A DNA stretch of 64,000 nt from Tubulanus polymorphus (taxonomy: Eukaryota; Nemertea; Palaeonemertea; Tubulaniformes; Tubulanidae). Position numbers and translations under genes: made by a program. The stretch is taken from assembly GCF_964204645.1 (NCBI RefSeq), contig NC_134030.1:9050278-9114277 (forward strand). Reading direction: 5' to 3'. The notes beneath the pieces are model-generated. The model was not told the DNA's origin, ran no database searches, and was given only the letters and a program-made list of their open reading frames with translations. Shown here one piece after another: positions 47,918-58,800 of the stretch; position 1 is the first letter of the stretch, and each line of letters begins with the position of its first letter.

Positions 47918-48895
47918 TCAATATGTTCTTCGAGAGCAAAATAACAATTTCATTTGTTGTTTGAAGTTTTTACTGTATATATAATAAAATATACCGTTTA
48001 CAGCCGAATTCAGGGATTGAAAAACTTCATTCAAAAGCAATGCCCACCAGATATCAGACCATGGTAAATGAAGTCTCAAAACATTGAAAAACATGTCAGG
48101 GGAGACTGACACCATGAATATAGTTGATGCGACAAATACCATTCTGTGCGCCGTTCCATCTTGTTTACTTATATCTGCACCGGTCAAAAGTTTCCTATTT
48201 TTAGCGTGGATATGTAGTTTTATTATCAAGACAAAATTAAAAAGTTGAACGAGAGCGAATGGTAAATATGTAGTGAAAACATTTTCTATTAAATACGAAT
48301 ACTTGGGCGGGTTGTGAACCGTTTTGGCCCCGAGGACAGTCAGGCCGTATGAACATGTTTTTTTAACCCGCACAATGATTCGGTCTCGCGTGCGATATGA
48401 AGCAAATCCACTCCACGTGACAACCAAAACGGCCGAAAATAAACAACAATGATTCAAATTCCAAAATCTCTTAGCTTTAAGTGGAAAACAGATATGAAAT
48501 GCTCGGTCGAACGTCACTAATAAGGTCAAACCGTTACGAATGTAAAAAGCCCATTTTATGATGAGGTTACCCACTATATACAGCTCAGGAGCTCCCAAAT
48601 CGTCGTCTAAATACAGTCCCGTTTTTCCATGGCGAGTAAGTTTCACAAACCAAACTAAATGGTTATAAATAATGATTCCAATGCAACTCATTGCGTCGAA
48701 AGCCGCCAGTATCATTAACAGGAAATGCGAAGTCGCGGAACGATTCATTTTATGCAGTCGATATAGCAAGACCAACGTTACCGAGTTGGCGACAAGGCCA
48801 AACCATGCGACCGGTCCTATCACAGTTACCATGACAAGATTCCAAACGATGCGATCGTATTTCCAGCATTCCTCCACAGCTGTGGCATTTAACAT
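47918..48895 (-). CDS. Orphan rhodopsin-like (class A) GPCR, intronless, 325 residues
   Basis: Seven-transmembrane receptor by pattern. N-terminal NAT is a glycosylation site. TM1 has GLVANSVTLVLL (Asn 1.50), TM2 ILAAFDAM (Asp 2.50), TM3 ends TFDRAFHICFPLKAK, a DRY variant, TM4 has VVTWSGF (Trp 4.50), TM5 YLPFAL (Pro 5.50), TM6 SVSPDMFF (Pro 6.50) and TM7 LNSAVNGIFYYIYSKNF, an NPxxY variant with Gly for Pro. No Cys stands at the usual top of TM3, though loop 2 has one. It resembles invertebrate peptide-type (FMRFamide-receptor-like) orphans; the ligand is unknown. It is only distantly related to the three receptors at 57.9-63.4 kb. No intron is needed. Confidence 0.88.
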   Translation of the reverse strand: MLNATAVEECWKYDRIVWNLVMVTVIGPVAWFGLVANSVTLVLLYRLHKMNRSATSHFLLMILAAFDAMSCIGIIIYNHLVWFVKLTRHGKTGLYLDDDLGAPELYIVGNLIIKWAFYIRNGLTLLVTFDRAFHICFPLKAKRFWNLNHCCLFSAVLVVTWSGFASYRTRDRIIVRVKKTCSYGLTVLGAKTVHNPPKYSYLIENVFTTYLPFALVQLFNFVLIIKLHIHAKNRKLLTGADISKQDGTAHRMVFVASTIFMVSVSPDMFFNVLRLHLPWSDIWWALLLNEVFQSLNSAVNGIFYYIYSKNFKQQMKLLFCSRRTY

Positions 48896-51800
48896 GCTGC
48901 TATTGAGTGCGTGATAGAAACGTACGCTCCTGATGGCAAAAAAGTAACGGTTGACATGCTGCGCACTCTGAAATTCTTAAAGTTATACGCAGAAGAGAAT
49001 TACATATACATACGTGTAGCAGAAAATACCGTATTATCCATAATGATATAGTATATACTTGTATACACATTCGTCGGGTGAGGCAAAATCAGAAAGTTCA
49101 CATGCCAACCATTTTATCACAATTCAATCTGAAATATATTCACTTCATATATCTCACTACATCTAAGGTCATTATGGTAAAATGAATACGAATCTTACAA
49201 TATCAATACATCTTACAATATCTTCGTAATTTACCAAACAATCGTTATCCGCCCCCTATGCGCACGCAGACATGGCTGAACAAGAAAACTAACTTGAAAG
49301 ATTATTGACCCCTTGGAATTTTGGATTTGAATACATTGATTTTGCAACCAGTCTAGCCCTAATATATCAACCGCAGAATAAACGCCAAAATTCACAATTG
49401 TAATTGTTATTTCAAGAAGCAGATATTGATGACGCAGTGCACAGTCGATTCACACAGAACCCCCCTAAATAACGCATACTAGGTGTCGAGGTATATGAGC
49501 ATCATTGTAACGGTCTTTACTCCCTCGCTTGCCAGGGTTTGATTGCATCCACGGGCTTGTCACGATAGCTTGGGGTCCAAAATCAAAGATTCGACTCAGT
49601 ATCCTACGTACCACCTGAATTCGTTATCATCACATCTAAAACGAATGGTTCGGTTTTAGGACAAAAAATGCGCCCGATTTGGGATTAATGATCGAAGACA
49701 CTGTAGATTTGAACCCCGATTCAATTTGTCAAAGACTTTACGCGCTTTGTTACCTCTCATTAACCTTTCTACAGCTGAGCGGCAATATTTGACGATGAAA
49801 CGCATCGCGGCGGTAAATCGCTTTTCAAGAACCGCCAGACAAAAGATCTTCCCTCACGACGTGAAACCGACCCGGCTTGTTTCCCGCTGCTCACGCAATG
49901 CATCGTTTAATATTACACATCGAGTGAAACAGAAAGCGACGAATGTCAATCTCTTGATGATTCCTCATAATTTCGCGGCAATCGGAAGAAAAAGATCTAG
50001 CGCGTATTAATTCGATGACATGTAATCAAATCTCTCGACGATCATTGGTTCGCGGTTGACTGCACGTGATCAATACTTCCGGTAAGGCGGATGATTTATG
50101 TCGGAACTAGAAATTGAATGATTTGACTATTGCAGCTAATGCGGCTTTGTAATCGATGCGTCGGGTCATCTATCAGCTGACAGATGCTTTCATAATCATT
50201 TAGCCGAGAGAGATTACAATTAGAAAGCTATTTGTCAATTCTGGAGAGATTTATTTCGCCGACTTCGATGACGGTTGTGTTTGGTGGTTGGGAAACAGAA
50301 AACCCGATACGAATAAACAGATACACCGAGAACAACAGAATAGTCTTTCTGGCAATAGTCTGACTAAAAAAAACCGTCGAATTCTCATCGCATTTCCCAA
50401 GACAAGGAACAATAGCTTTAACCATTATCCCGGCCGGTCAGTAAAGCTAATTAGTTTATGACACCCAAACATTAGTTCAAGACGCTTTAAACATTGATCG
50501 ATGAGAATACTTCAACTATTAACACGGAGATGCCCGCGCCGTTCATGTAATTAAAAAGAAACGAAGATTACAAAAGGGTAATTCGATCTGCAAATAATTA
50601 GCCCGGGCGGTTATTATCGCACTTTTTTCTTGACACTTCTCTGATATTCCTTATTGTCACTCCATGTGGTTCAATTTCGCGCTGACGCGCGCCACCCGAA
50701 GTTTCAACGATACATCAAGACGCACGCCGAGAAAGAAAATGAGACAAAAATTCGACCGATGTCGATATAATTGATACGTCGTCAGATATTCGAGGAATTC
50801 TAGGTATGTTAATAATAGGTGCTCGGCAGCCATTAAGGTAAAGACGAGCTGCTGTGTAATGGGCACGCGGATACGTGCGCTAATTTACCAACTATCGCGT
50901 ATTTCGTGTACGTGAACTTTCATTACTTTGCGATGTCGGTGCAAAATCTCCCCTGGTTCCTCGAACTCGATATGGCGGTGGTTTCCGTTTGACGGGTCGA
51001 AGCAACTTATGATTTCGATAAGCTTATACCGGTACGTCATATTGATACCATATAATTGGGTAGATTCATCTATCCAGGTTTCTTCATATATCAGTTGAAC
51101 CATTTAGACCTATTTTTCCCTGGATGATATAGAATGACTTACTGAAGCTTTCAACAAATCAAGAGAACTATAGATGAAAGCTACGGTAAGTTAAACTATA
51201 TCAATCATGTAGTTAAATAAGTCTAAATGGTTCAACTATATTGAAACCGGCCATTTAATGAATAATTTCCAGGGCCTTTCGAAGTAAAACTCGCCTATTT
51301 ACATGATGGATTTGGCTATGCAAGTATCATTCAATGTATACGCTCGAATCTGGATCAAGTTTAAGTATTACTTCACTCAATCGTCGAATCTAACTAGCAA
51401 CTGCCGGGGCCCTATTCAAATTTTCATTTGCTGAAAGATTTCGGAATATGCATGTTGTATTTCTATGCATACTATAGTTAAGTTTACTCCAAGATGACGT
51501 AATTTGCACGTATGCACTTATATATAGACATATATATCTTTTCACTTTCGGTGCAACGCGTTAATGTATTTTGGGCTGGGAAATTTTTCCTAAATGGGAG
51601 AAATCGTTATCGCGATATCGTCGCAATGGCTTCTCGTTAGATTTAAACGTAGGTGTAATATGATTGAAAAATTTCGATTAAGGGAGAAATAATTCGATGT
51701 AACGAATGGGGCACCTGGAAACCTTTGTCGATGAAGATTGCTGTATTGTGATATAACATCGTGTGGGTGGACTCCGTCTTTTTCCGAGGTTCAAATACAT

Positions 51801-52170
51801 ATGTAGATAGATCGAGAACAATTTTTTCATATATAACGATGTTTATCATTTATGTCATGGTTACCCCGAATCGACGGTCGGAAATGCTGCAAAATTACGC
51901 GTTCGTCATTTTGTGAAATTGTATATATCTAAGTCATTAGATCATACGCGTCTATGTATCGCTAATTGGAAAAGAAACTTCGATTATGTGTTTGAGGTAA
52001 ACGTTTACTACAGACGATCAGCGATAATCGTTCCACCGCCGCACTGTGCGAGACACACAGCACAAGAAAAGACACTAATATCACGTATTTCGGTGATTAG
52101 CAATATCACACGGCAGAGGTTAATACATTATTTCCTCAAGAATCAGACCGCACCGTCAGAGAGTTTTCTT
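48896..52170. other. Upstream region of the orphan GPCR: no firm gene
   Basis: Repeat-poor, with CpG-richer segments at 49.7-51.1 kb. Short open frames there (49726-50010 plus, 50228-50425 minus) have no recognisable domain. An inverted repeat GTTGAACCATTTAGAC / GTCTAAATGGTTCAAC brackets 51094-51237. Confidence 0.5.
50885..51103 (-). other. Unassigned ORF, possible exon
   Basis: A minus-strand frame reads YEETWIDESTQLYGINMTYR, YKLIEIISCFDPSNGNHRHI, then EFEEPGEILHRHRKVMKVHV and ends at a GTAAAT donor-like site just before the stop. Its composition is protein-like, without low complexity. A CACAG acceptor-like site follows about 45 bases on. I recognise no family and found no matching start exon. 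Confidence 0.2.
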
Positions 52171-52174
52171 ATCC

Positions 52175-52353
52175 ATATATAGAGAATCCCACATTAAAAA
52201 AAGATGAACGATAATCGAAAGATAATTCATTGATTCGACGTTTCATTCCTGAAGATGACTATTAGGTTATAGCCGAAACGTCGGATCAATTATCGATTAT
52301 CTTTAAGGAAGGACTTCATATTTCGTTTTATCAGCGTGGGATTCTCTATATAT
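52175..52353. mobile_element. 179-bp fold-back element carrying a CTGAAGATGA...GCCGAAACGTC motif
   Basis: Outer arms ATATATAGAGAATCCCAC and GTGGGATTCTCTATATAT are perfect 18-bp inverted repeats. Inner arms (52218-52243 and 52276-52304) pair through AAAGATAAT and GACGTTT / AAACGTC. The centre holds CCTGAAGATGACTATTAGG then TTATAGCCGAAACGTCGG, matching the motif in the Penelope-like insertion at 57041-57618. That insertion also has GTGGGATTTCTCT near its end, so both probably come from one element class. Confidence 0.65.
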
Positions 52354-52359
52354 CATTAC

Positions 52360-55300
52360 AAAACGGACATTGTGTTTCACCAATGGTTCTCTTATCTATA
52401 TTATGATATGTATTTTCAAAAAAGTTTCTTTTATCTATCGTGAACACAGTGCTTAACTCAATAACACGACTTACTTGAATTCACGACTCATAAAACGATT
52501 ATCCTAATGTTCGTTATGATTTGTTTTCTTAGGAACACAACGAAGGGGTGGAAACTTAAATTCTAATTTTCTGTTAAGGTGTGATGATATATCTTAGCGC
52601 CGCAATACTTTCGTGTTGCCGCGAAAGGATTGCTGCTGAATGTATTTCATTACGCACACGCAAAAAGCAAAATGCTTTTCAAAAGAAATGAGCATAACAT
52701 ATATAAAGTGTATATATGGAGTTTGATTAAGTATGTGGAGTGTGATTTTGTATGTGATTTAGTATCTTAGAGTGTGATCTAGTATGTGGAGTTAACGTAT
52801 AGGTTTCATATCGATTCTTTAACGGTAGATATTCAACCACCGACTCAAAACGGATTTTTCGAATAACTCGTCTATGCCATATTTAGTTCAATATGCAATT
52901 CCAGTTGTTTTTAGAAACGAAGGTTTAGTTGAATAACAACCGTCCCACTCGTCCGAGAAATAAAGTACACTTCTACTATACTCAAACATCTGTAATCTAT
53001 CAACTGTTTACTTCATTTTCTTTCTCAAACTCTTTAGGACTTTTCTAGGCTAAGTCATAGCAAAATTTTGTGGAACCAAATGAAATTGTTATCCACTAGA
53101 GTTGTAAGATCTAACGATGAACCTCTCAAGTCACCCCGTGTTAGACTAATCTCAGCACAGAACCTTCCGGTACTCCGCCCCAGTCTGGAATACTTAACCT
53201 AGTCCAATTAAATCTAGTCCGCGTCATTGATGTTTTTTAAATCTAATTTCAAGACCCATTCTTTCGTCAAAGCTTTTGATTAAACTCTCTTTATTTAACT
53301 CTGTTCACATGAAAGCCAATTAGAACATTTCATTATCATTCAGGGCAAGATCTAGGGGGACTTGTGAGAATTGTTAAAGTCCATCAAATGTTTTGAGTGT
53401 CCTTTTTCATTTTATCAACAAACAAAAAGTTGGTGCATTTCTTAGCGCGAGTATACGCTTGATATTGTTTTTTGGACATCAGAGCGCCTTTTGAGATGCG
53501 ATGAGTTTTTTAAAGTTAGCCCCTCAGAGTGAGACTACACCTAATATTGCCTTTTTGGATATCAAGGTGCCATTTGGGGTGTGACAAGTAGTGAGGGTCC
53601 GTTACCATAGAACTGCTGAGGGTGTAGGTTCGAGGTCCTGTTATATATAAGTGACAAGAGTTGCCTCCACAGAACAAATGGATGGTTTGATTATCCCCTC
53701 AGTGCGGATGTTGCCTAATATTGCCATTGCCTTTTTGGCCATCAAGGTACCCTCCCGGAATGTGACGAGTTCTTCAAAATTAGCCCTGGGTCCGCCCCGG
53801 TTATCTATATCAACCTTGATTCATTCTTTTATCAATAAAATTGAATTGGATTGGATGCAGTACGACCACGCATATTTGACACGCGGTGATTGGTGAATTA
53901 TCTCCCGAGACGAAACTCAATCCGAAAATGAGTTAGACGCCCTCTGCGGCCGTAAGACACCTCCAGTATAATAAAAATGCCAATCAGTTTCTAATGAAAG
54001 CTGCTATTACGATTCACTCATCGGGACAATAAGGACGTTATCAGACAAATAGCAAGCGAACAATGAAAAAACTGCAGTCATTTTGAAATAACAAGGTAGG
54101 ACCATAAAAATGAATATGGTGTTTAAAGGCGAATTGATAGAATAGCAGGTAGTAGGTGTTTTGGTATACATAAATAGATCGCCTTTTTTAGAATCTTGAT
54201 AACTACGTGTAAGAGCAAAAAACTAATAATCAATTTCAGAAAAAAAAGTATGAAAAGTTTCGCGTAAAACTGGGAAAGATATAAAGCGTTATTTTGAACT
54301 TTTGTTATGAATTGATTGGGGTATATATACAGATGTATTTCTTGAAGGGATTCATAAACGCGCACTCTCAATTGACGTGATCAGTGACCGGAGACCTTTA
54401 AACCACTCGGCCAAATATAGGTCGAACAGTAGTTCATGAATTCGGGTGGAATTCACAGGAGATCAAATGGAAAGTGCAGGTGAGGTAACTGTTGTCTTAT
54501 TTAGGGATCAATCGACATGTACAAATGCGTATTTTCTTTTTTTACCGTTTATGAATATTCAAGACGACTTAAAGTACAATTTACACCGAGTTTAGATTCC
54601 TGATAATCGCATTCCAAAATAATAAATTACCACAAATTTTGATAATCCATTATTCTGCTTAGGAGCTCCATATTTGGATTGAATCGTCTTTGAACATACC
54701 GATCTACCCGCGAAAAAAATGTGTGATGAATAGATCGGATAAAAAGTTTTAAAACAGACTATATATTACATAGTCTATAAATTTCGCACGCTGACTAACG
54801 ATTTACCCAGAAAATATACACCACAGTCTGGCAATATTTCAAAAACGGGAGACTGACCTCCAAAATTTAAACTCCGTTTCGGTCGGTTTTATCTTGTCGT
54901 CAAAAACGTTCGACACAATAGAAAACAAATGCGTCAGTGTCAACTGAATGGGGTGTTCTCCGCAGACGTGTCGGGCCGATCTTTTTTTTCGCCCGATCCA
55001 TTATGCGCTCAATTACGTACGAGTGGCGGTTAGTGCAATAAAATTTTATGAAAACAACATTTAAACGATTAATAAATGTATTCTGACAAGTTTATAATTC
55101 CGAATGACTTAGAACTCGGAATATTAAGGCCTACTCGTCTCCGAGGTGTAGGAAGTCTCACACATTCGCTCGTCGGGTCGTCCCGCGTTCTTCAAAACGT
55201 ACATTCTCAAAATACATTCTATGAAGTGAGTATCCTTTGAAAGAAGATTAAGTCGAATCGGAACAAATATCGGATAACTAACTATACTCCGTGTTGCGAA

Positions 55301-55816
55301 AACGAATTGGAAATTTAAATCGGTTGTGACGCCAGAAATATATAAGGTTTGTCAATATGTCGCACAATGAGCAGTTGTCAATCAAAAAGCTAGTAGTCAG
55401 ATGAAATTTATGGCTATAATGTGGTTTCTACCGTTAACAGTCTCTCTTGTTTAGGCCTATATAGATAAACAACGTATATTTGATTAAATTCTAGTGAATT
55501 ATACATGGCAGACTAGAAAAAAATGCCACCGAAACGAGCTACGAATTTGTAGTTATGATCAGATTAATACATAACTTATGCGGACAATGACTTAGCGGTT
55601 TCTTAGATGTATTACAGTACTTCAAAGGTGTTGAATGATTTCGAAATCTTCAGATCTACGACAATTTTTGACTCGACTACGTTACTGGGCTTTTTTCAAA
55701 ATATATTCGATGTACTTACAAATTGTCCTTTTCCGCAGGTTGTTCAAGTATGTTATTACAGATAACATCTGCTCACTTTTACGTGTCTCAATTTTTTTCT
55801 GTCTGCTTTTTAATAG
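52360..55816. other. Intergenic or RFX 5' intron: mostly unique sequence
   Basis: Contains a diverged tandem repeat (53440-53790) and no gene I can support. If the RFX gene starts further left, this is its intron. A tRNA B-box-like GTAGGTTCGAGGTCC near 53623 has no partner A box that I can place. Confidence 0.45.
53440..53790. repeat. Three diverged tandem copies, ATTGCCTTTTTGGACATCAAGG unit
   Basis: TATTG(C/T)(C/T)TTTTTGGA(C/T)ATCA, GCCATTTGGGGTGTGACAAG and TTTAAAGTTAGCCC-type blocks recur at about 53463, 53546 and 53717. No frame is shared by the copies. Confidence 0.5.
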
Positions 55817-58800
55817 TTTCTTGGGTAGACGACTCAATGGCTATGGACACGTGTATGGGTGAAATTGATTATGAGGTGATCGATGAGGTAGATGATTGTC
55901 CGGGTATGTGTTTATGTGGAGTTTTATGTTTTCATAGCTTCATTATTTCTATCAGCTAAAACATATTTTCTGTACATTTCCGTGACCCTACGCTTCGTTA
56001 ATACTTATTTTTGTCATAAAAGAACATAAACTTTGACAAAATAGATAAACATCAATACAATCCTGTATTGCGCAAACGTAATATGCTTCAGCTAACCCCA
56101 TGCTGCCAAGCAAATCACCGAAGAATCGCCACATTAATGGGTTAATGTCAGCGTTAAAATATTTTCTTCAGCGAAAGATCATTGACTGCGACCAAAGAAT
56201 CCGGACTCAGTTCCACGGTTGTGAGTCAAAGTTCACTCTGAGTTGAAATAAGCCGAATTTCAATGTTCTACTTCGAATCAAATCTTAACTCACAACATGG
56301 AACTGGATCCTGAATAATGACATCAGATGATTCCGGAGAAAAACATAAATTAGATAAGCATAACTTCATGATTAATATTTTTATTACTTAAGTCTGAGTT
56401 TGATTCCTTGGTGCGATGGGTTTAGGATTAGCCCAGCATTGTGAATATTCCGCGAAAAAAAAACGTTAAAAAGAGTAATGTACAGATTCGGACGCGATTT
56501 AACAAATGGCGACACAACCAATTGGCTTAACGCAATTTTCTTTTTCGTAGAGGATCACAAAGAAAACCATCATATAACTGGAAGAAAACCTCACTCCACG
56601 CCTTTAACGCTCAAGTGGTAAGTTAATCCTTTAGTTATTTTCCCAATCAACAACCGTATATGATAGGCTGTAGACACTGAAATAACGTATCCTAGTATAT
56701 CTGCCGATTTACTATAATAATGATAATATCTACCAGTATTTCATCATCAATTAAAGAGAATACAAAATTAGTACTTCGGAATTGACCGTAATTTACTGAT
56801 ATGGTTATCCATCTATGGAATATTTTTGCTAATCTATGTTAATGTAAGGATATATCAATTCCGAAATCTGTTTAAAACAATTCATTCTTGCACAGGATAC
56901 GATAGGAACCCGTCAGAAACAGCAAATTTTTGATAAAAAGTATTTTCTAATTCCATATCCTAACAGGCTCAGATATATGTAGAAATTGATAACATAGTTA
57001 CAAGATGAAATGGTGTATAAAATCGAATAGAGTAGCCCATGACAAGAGAAATCCCACAATAACGAAGCCAAGATTGAAAATTCTATAACAGAATGATTAT
57101 ATTTGAGGAGCGACGTTTCGGCTAACACCTGTTAGCCATCATCAGGCGTACTGAGAACAAAATGAAATAACAGGATATTTATACAAGAATGTGACAAATG
57201 ATAAAGATTAAAGGATTAAGATTTAAGTAATTAAATAACAAAAACCGGAACACTAAGGAAGAAACCAAAGAAGGCAAACGACAAACTATAGGGGATGTAG
57301 TGCGATATTAAAGTAATAAAAAAACAGAGCCCAGAGGGTTCAAAGGCAGACAAACTAAGGGGTAATCAGACAAAAACAAAAGGCAAGAACATCAGAGGGA
57401 TAATCAAGGAATGAGTGAGGGAGAGAGTGAGTTAGTGGAAGTGTCAAACGGACGAAAACAAGCTAACGGGATTAGAATAATGGGGGTACAAGTCAAGCGA
57501 GAAATTTAGAGATCGAAATATTGTGAGAAGAAAATCCGTTATTCAAATTAACACATTTATCCATATTTTCAATAATATTTCTCTCGTTATTATCATACAC
57601 TGATATTGTGTATCTAAAGAGTAGCCCATCCTCGTCTAAAGAGTAGCCCATCTGGAGTTCTTCGTCTTGGTCTTACGAATGTACGTGATTATGGTCAATA
57701 GAAGACTATGGTCCTTTTGACGCTATATCTTATCGAAATCTCCTTTCAAAATATGGAATTGGCCGCAATTTACAGATATGGATATTCATCTATTGAATGG
57801 TTTACGTTAATGTAGGGATATATTTTCAAAATTTGGTTAAAAGAATACATTCATCATTGCTCAGGACACGATATACTTCAAGAAAAGCGTCCGGAAAAGC
57901 AAATTTTTGCAAAAAAGTATTTTCTAATTCCATATCCGAGTAGGAGATATATGTAGAAATTGATAATGTAGTTGCAGGATAAAATGATGTTTAAAATCGA
58001 ATAGAGAATCTGTAGTTCTTCGTCTTGGATAGGAATGTAGGTGACTATGGTCGATGGAGCGGTTGTGATGGTAAACGCGATCGAAACTGTAACCAACATG
58101 ATCGTGGTCCGTCTGGTCTTACTTGATTTATTGTCAGACGACACCAGCTTCGGACCATTGAACAATCTTATGATGATTATAAAATTCGAAATAACGATGA
58201 AGCTCAGAGGTAGAACATACGAATATACAAAGCTATACGTGTACGCAATTTGCTGAGCGACCGTCTCCATAACGCAGTCCAACTGTTCTGAATGCTGCAT
58301 CAGGGTGATTATCCACGAACTTATGGCTAAATTCGTCAAAAAAATCACCGCTATCATTGTCCTGGAGAATGTCGGGGTACAAATCAATCTCGACGAAATC
58401 GGGAATAGGACAACGGCCAAACGCTCCAACGTTATGGCGACGATCACCCATGCGCTCGTATATGCGCAAACAACGCTTGTAAATTCGTATAGAATACACG
58501 TTGTTGAACTCTGAAAATTGATAGTAAAACCAAATCTAAATAAGACATATTGTACGACAGGCATGCCTGACATAACAAGACAAACAAGACAGTCACAAAT
58601 AGACAAAAATCTTACGTAGTTCGCGTAGGAATACTGGTGAAATTGTATGCTGCCCATTATGAGGAAAGCAGCCGAATTTCCGAACGCACCTAGACAAAAT
58701 ATGACCGGGTACACGCAAAGCATAAGCGCGTAAACGGTTCCTTTTGCGTGAATCAATGAATTGAGAACGATGTTACTTGCGTATACTAGAGATACTGCCG

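Noticed and set aside
49726-50010. 94-residue open frame rich in Arg/Ser
   Set aside because: No domain, no splice context, and the same strand has no neighbouring exons; the composition is typical of a chance frame in CpG-richer DNA.
52242-52290. True hammerhead ribozyme in the 52.2-kb hairpin
   Set aside because: The core reads CTGAAGATGA rather than CTGATGA, so the catalytic box is not intact; kept only as a motif relative of the 57.1-kb sequence.
58233-58514. Open frames on both strands across the GPCR genes (also 60059-60532, 62623-63201)
   Set aside because: They are shadows of the conserved receptor reading frame; they recur in each copy only because the receptors are duplicated.
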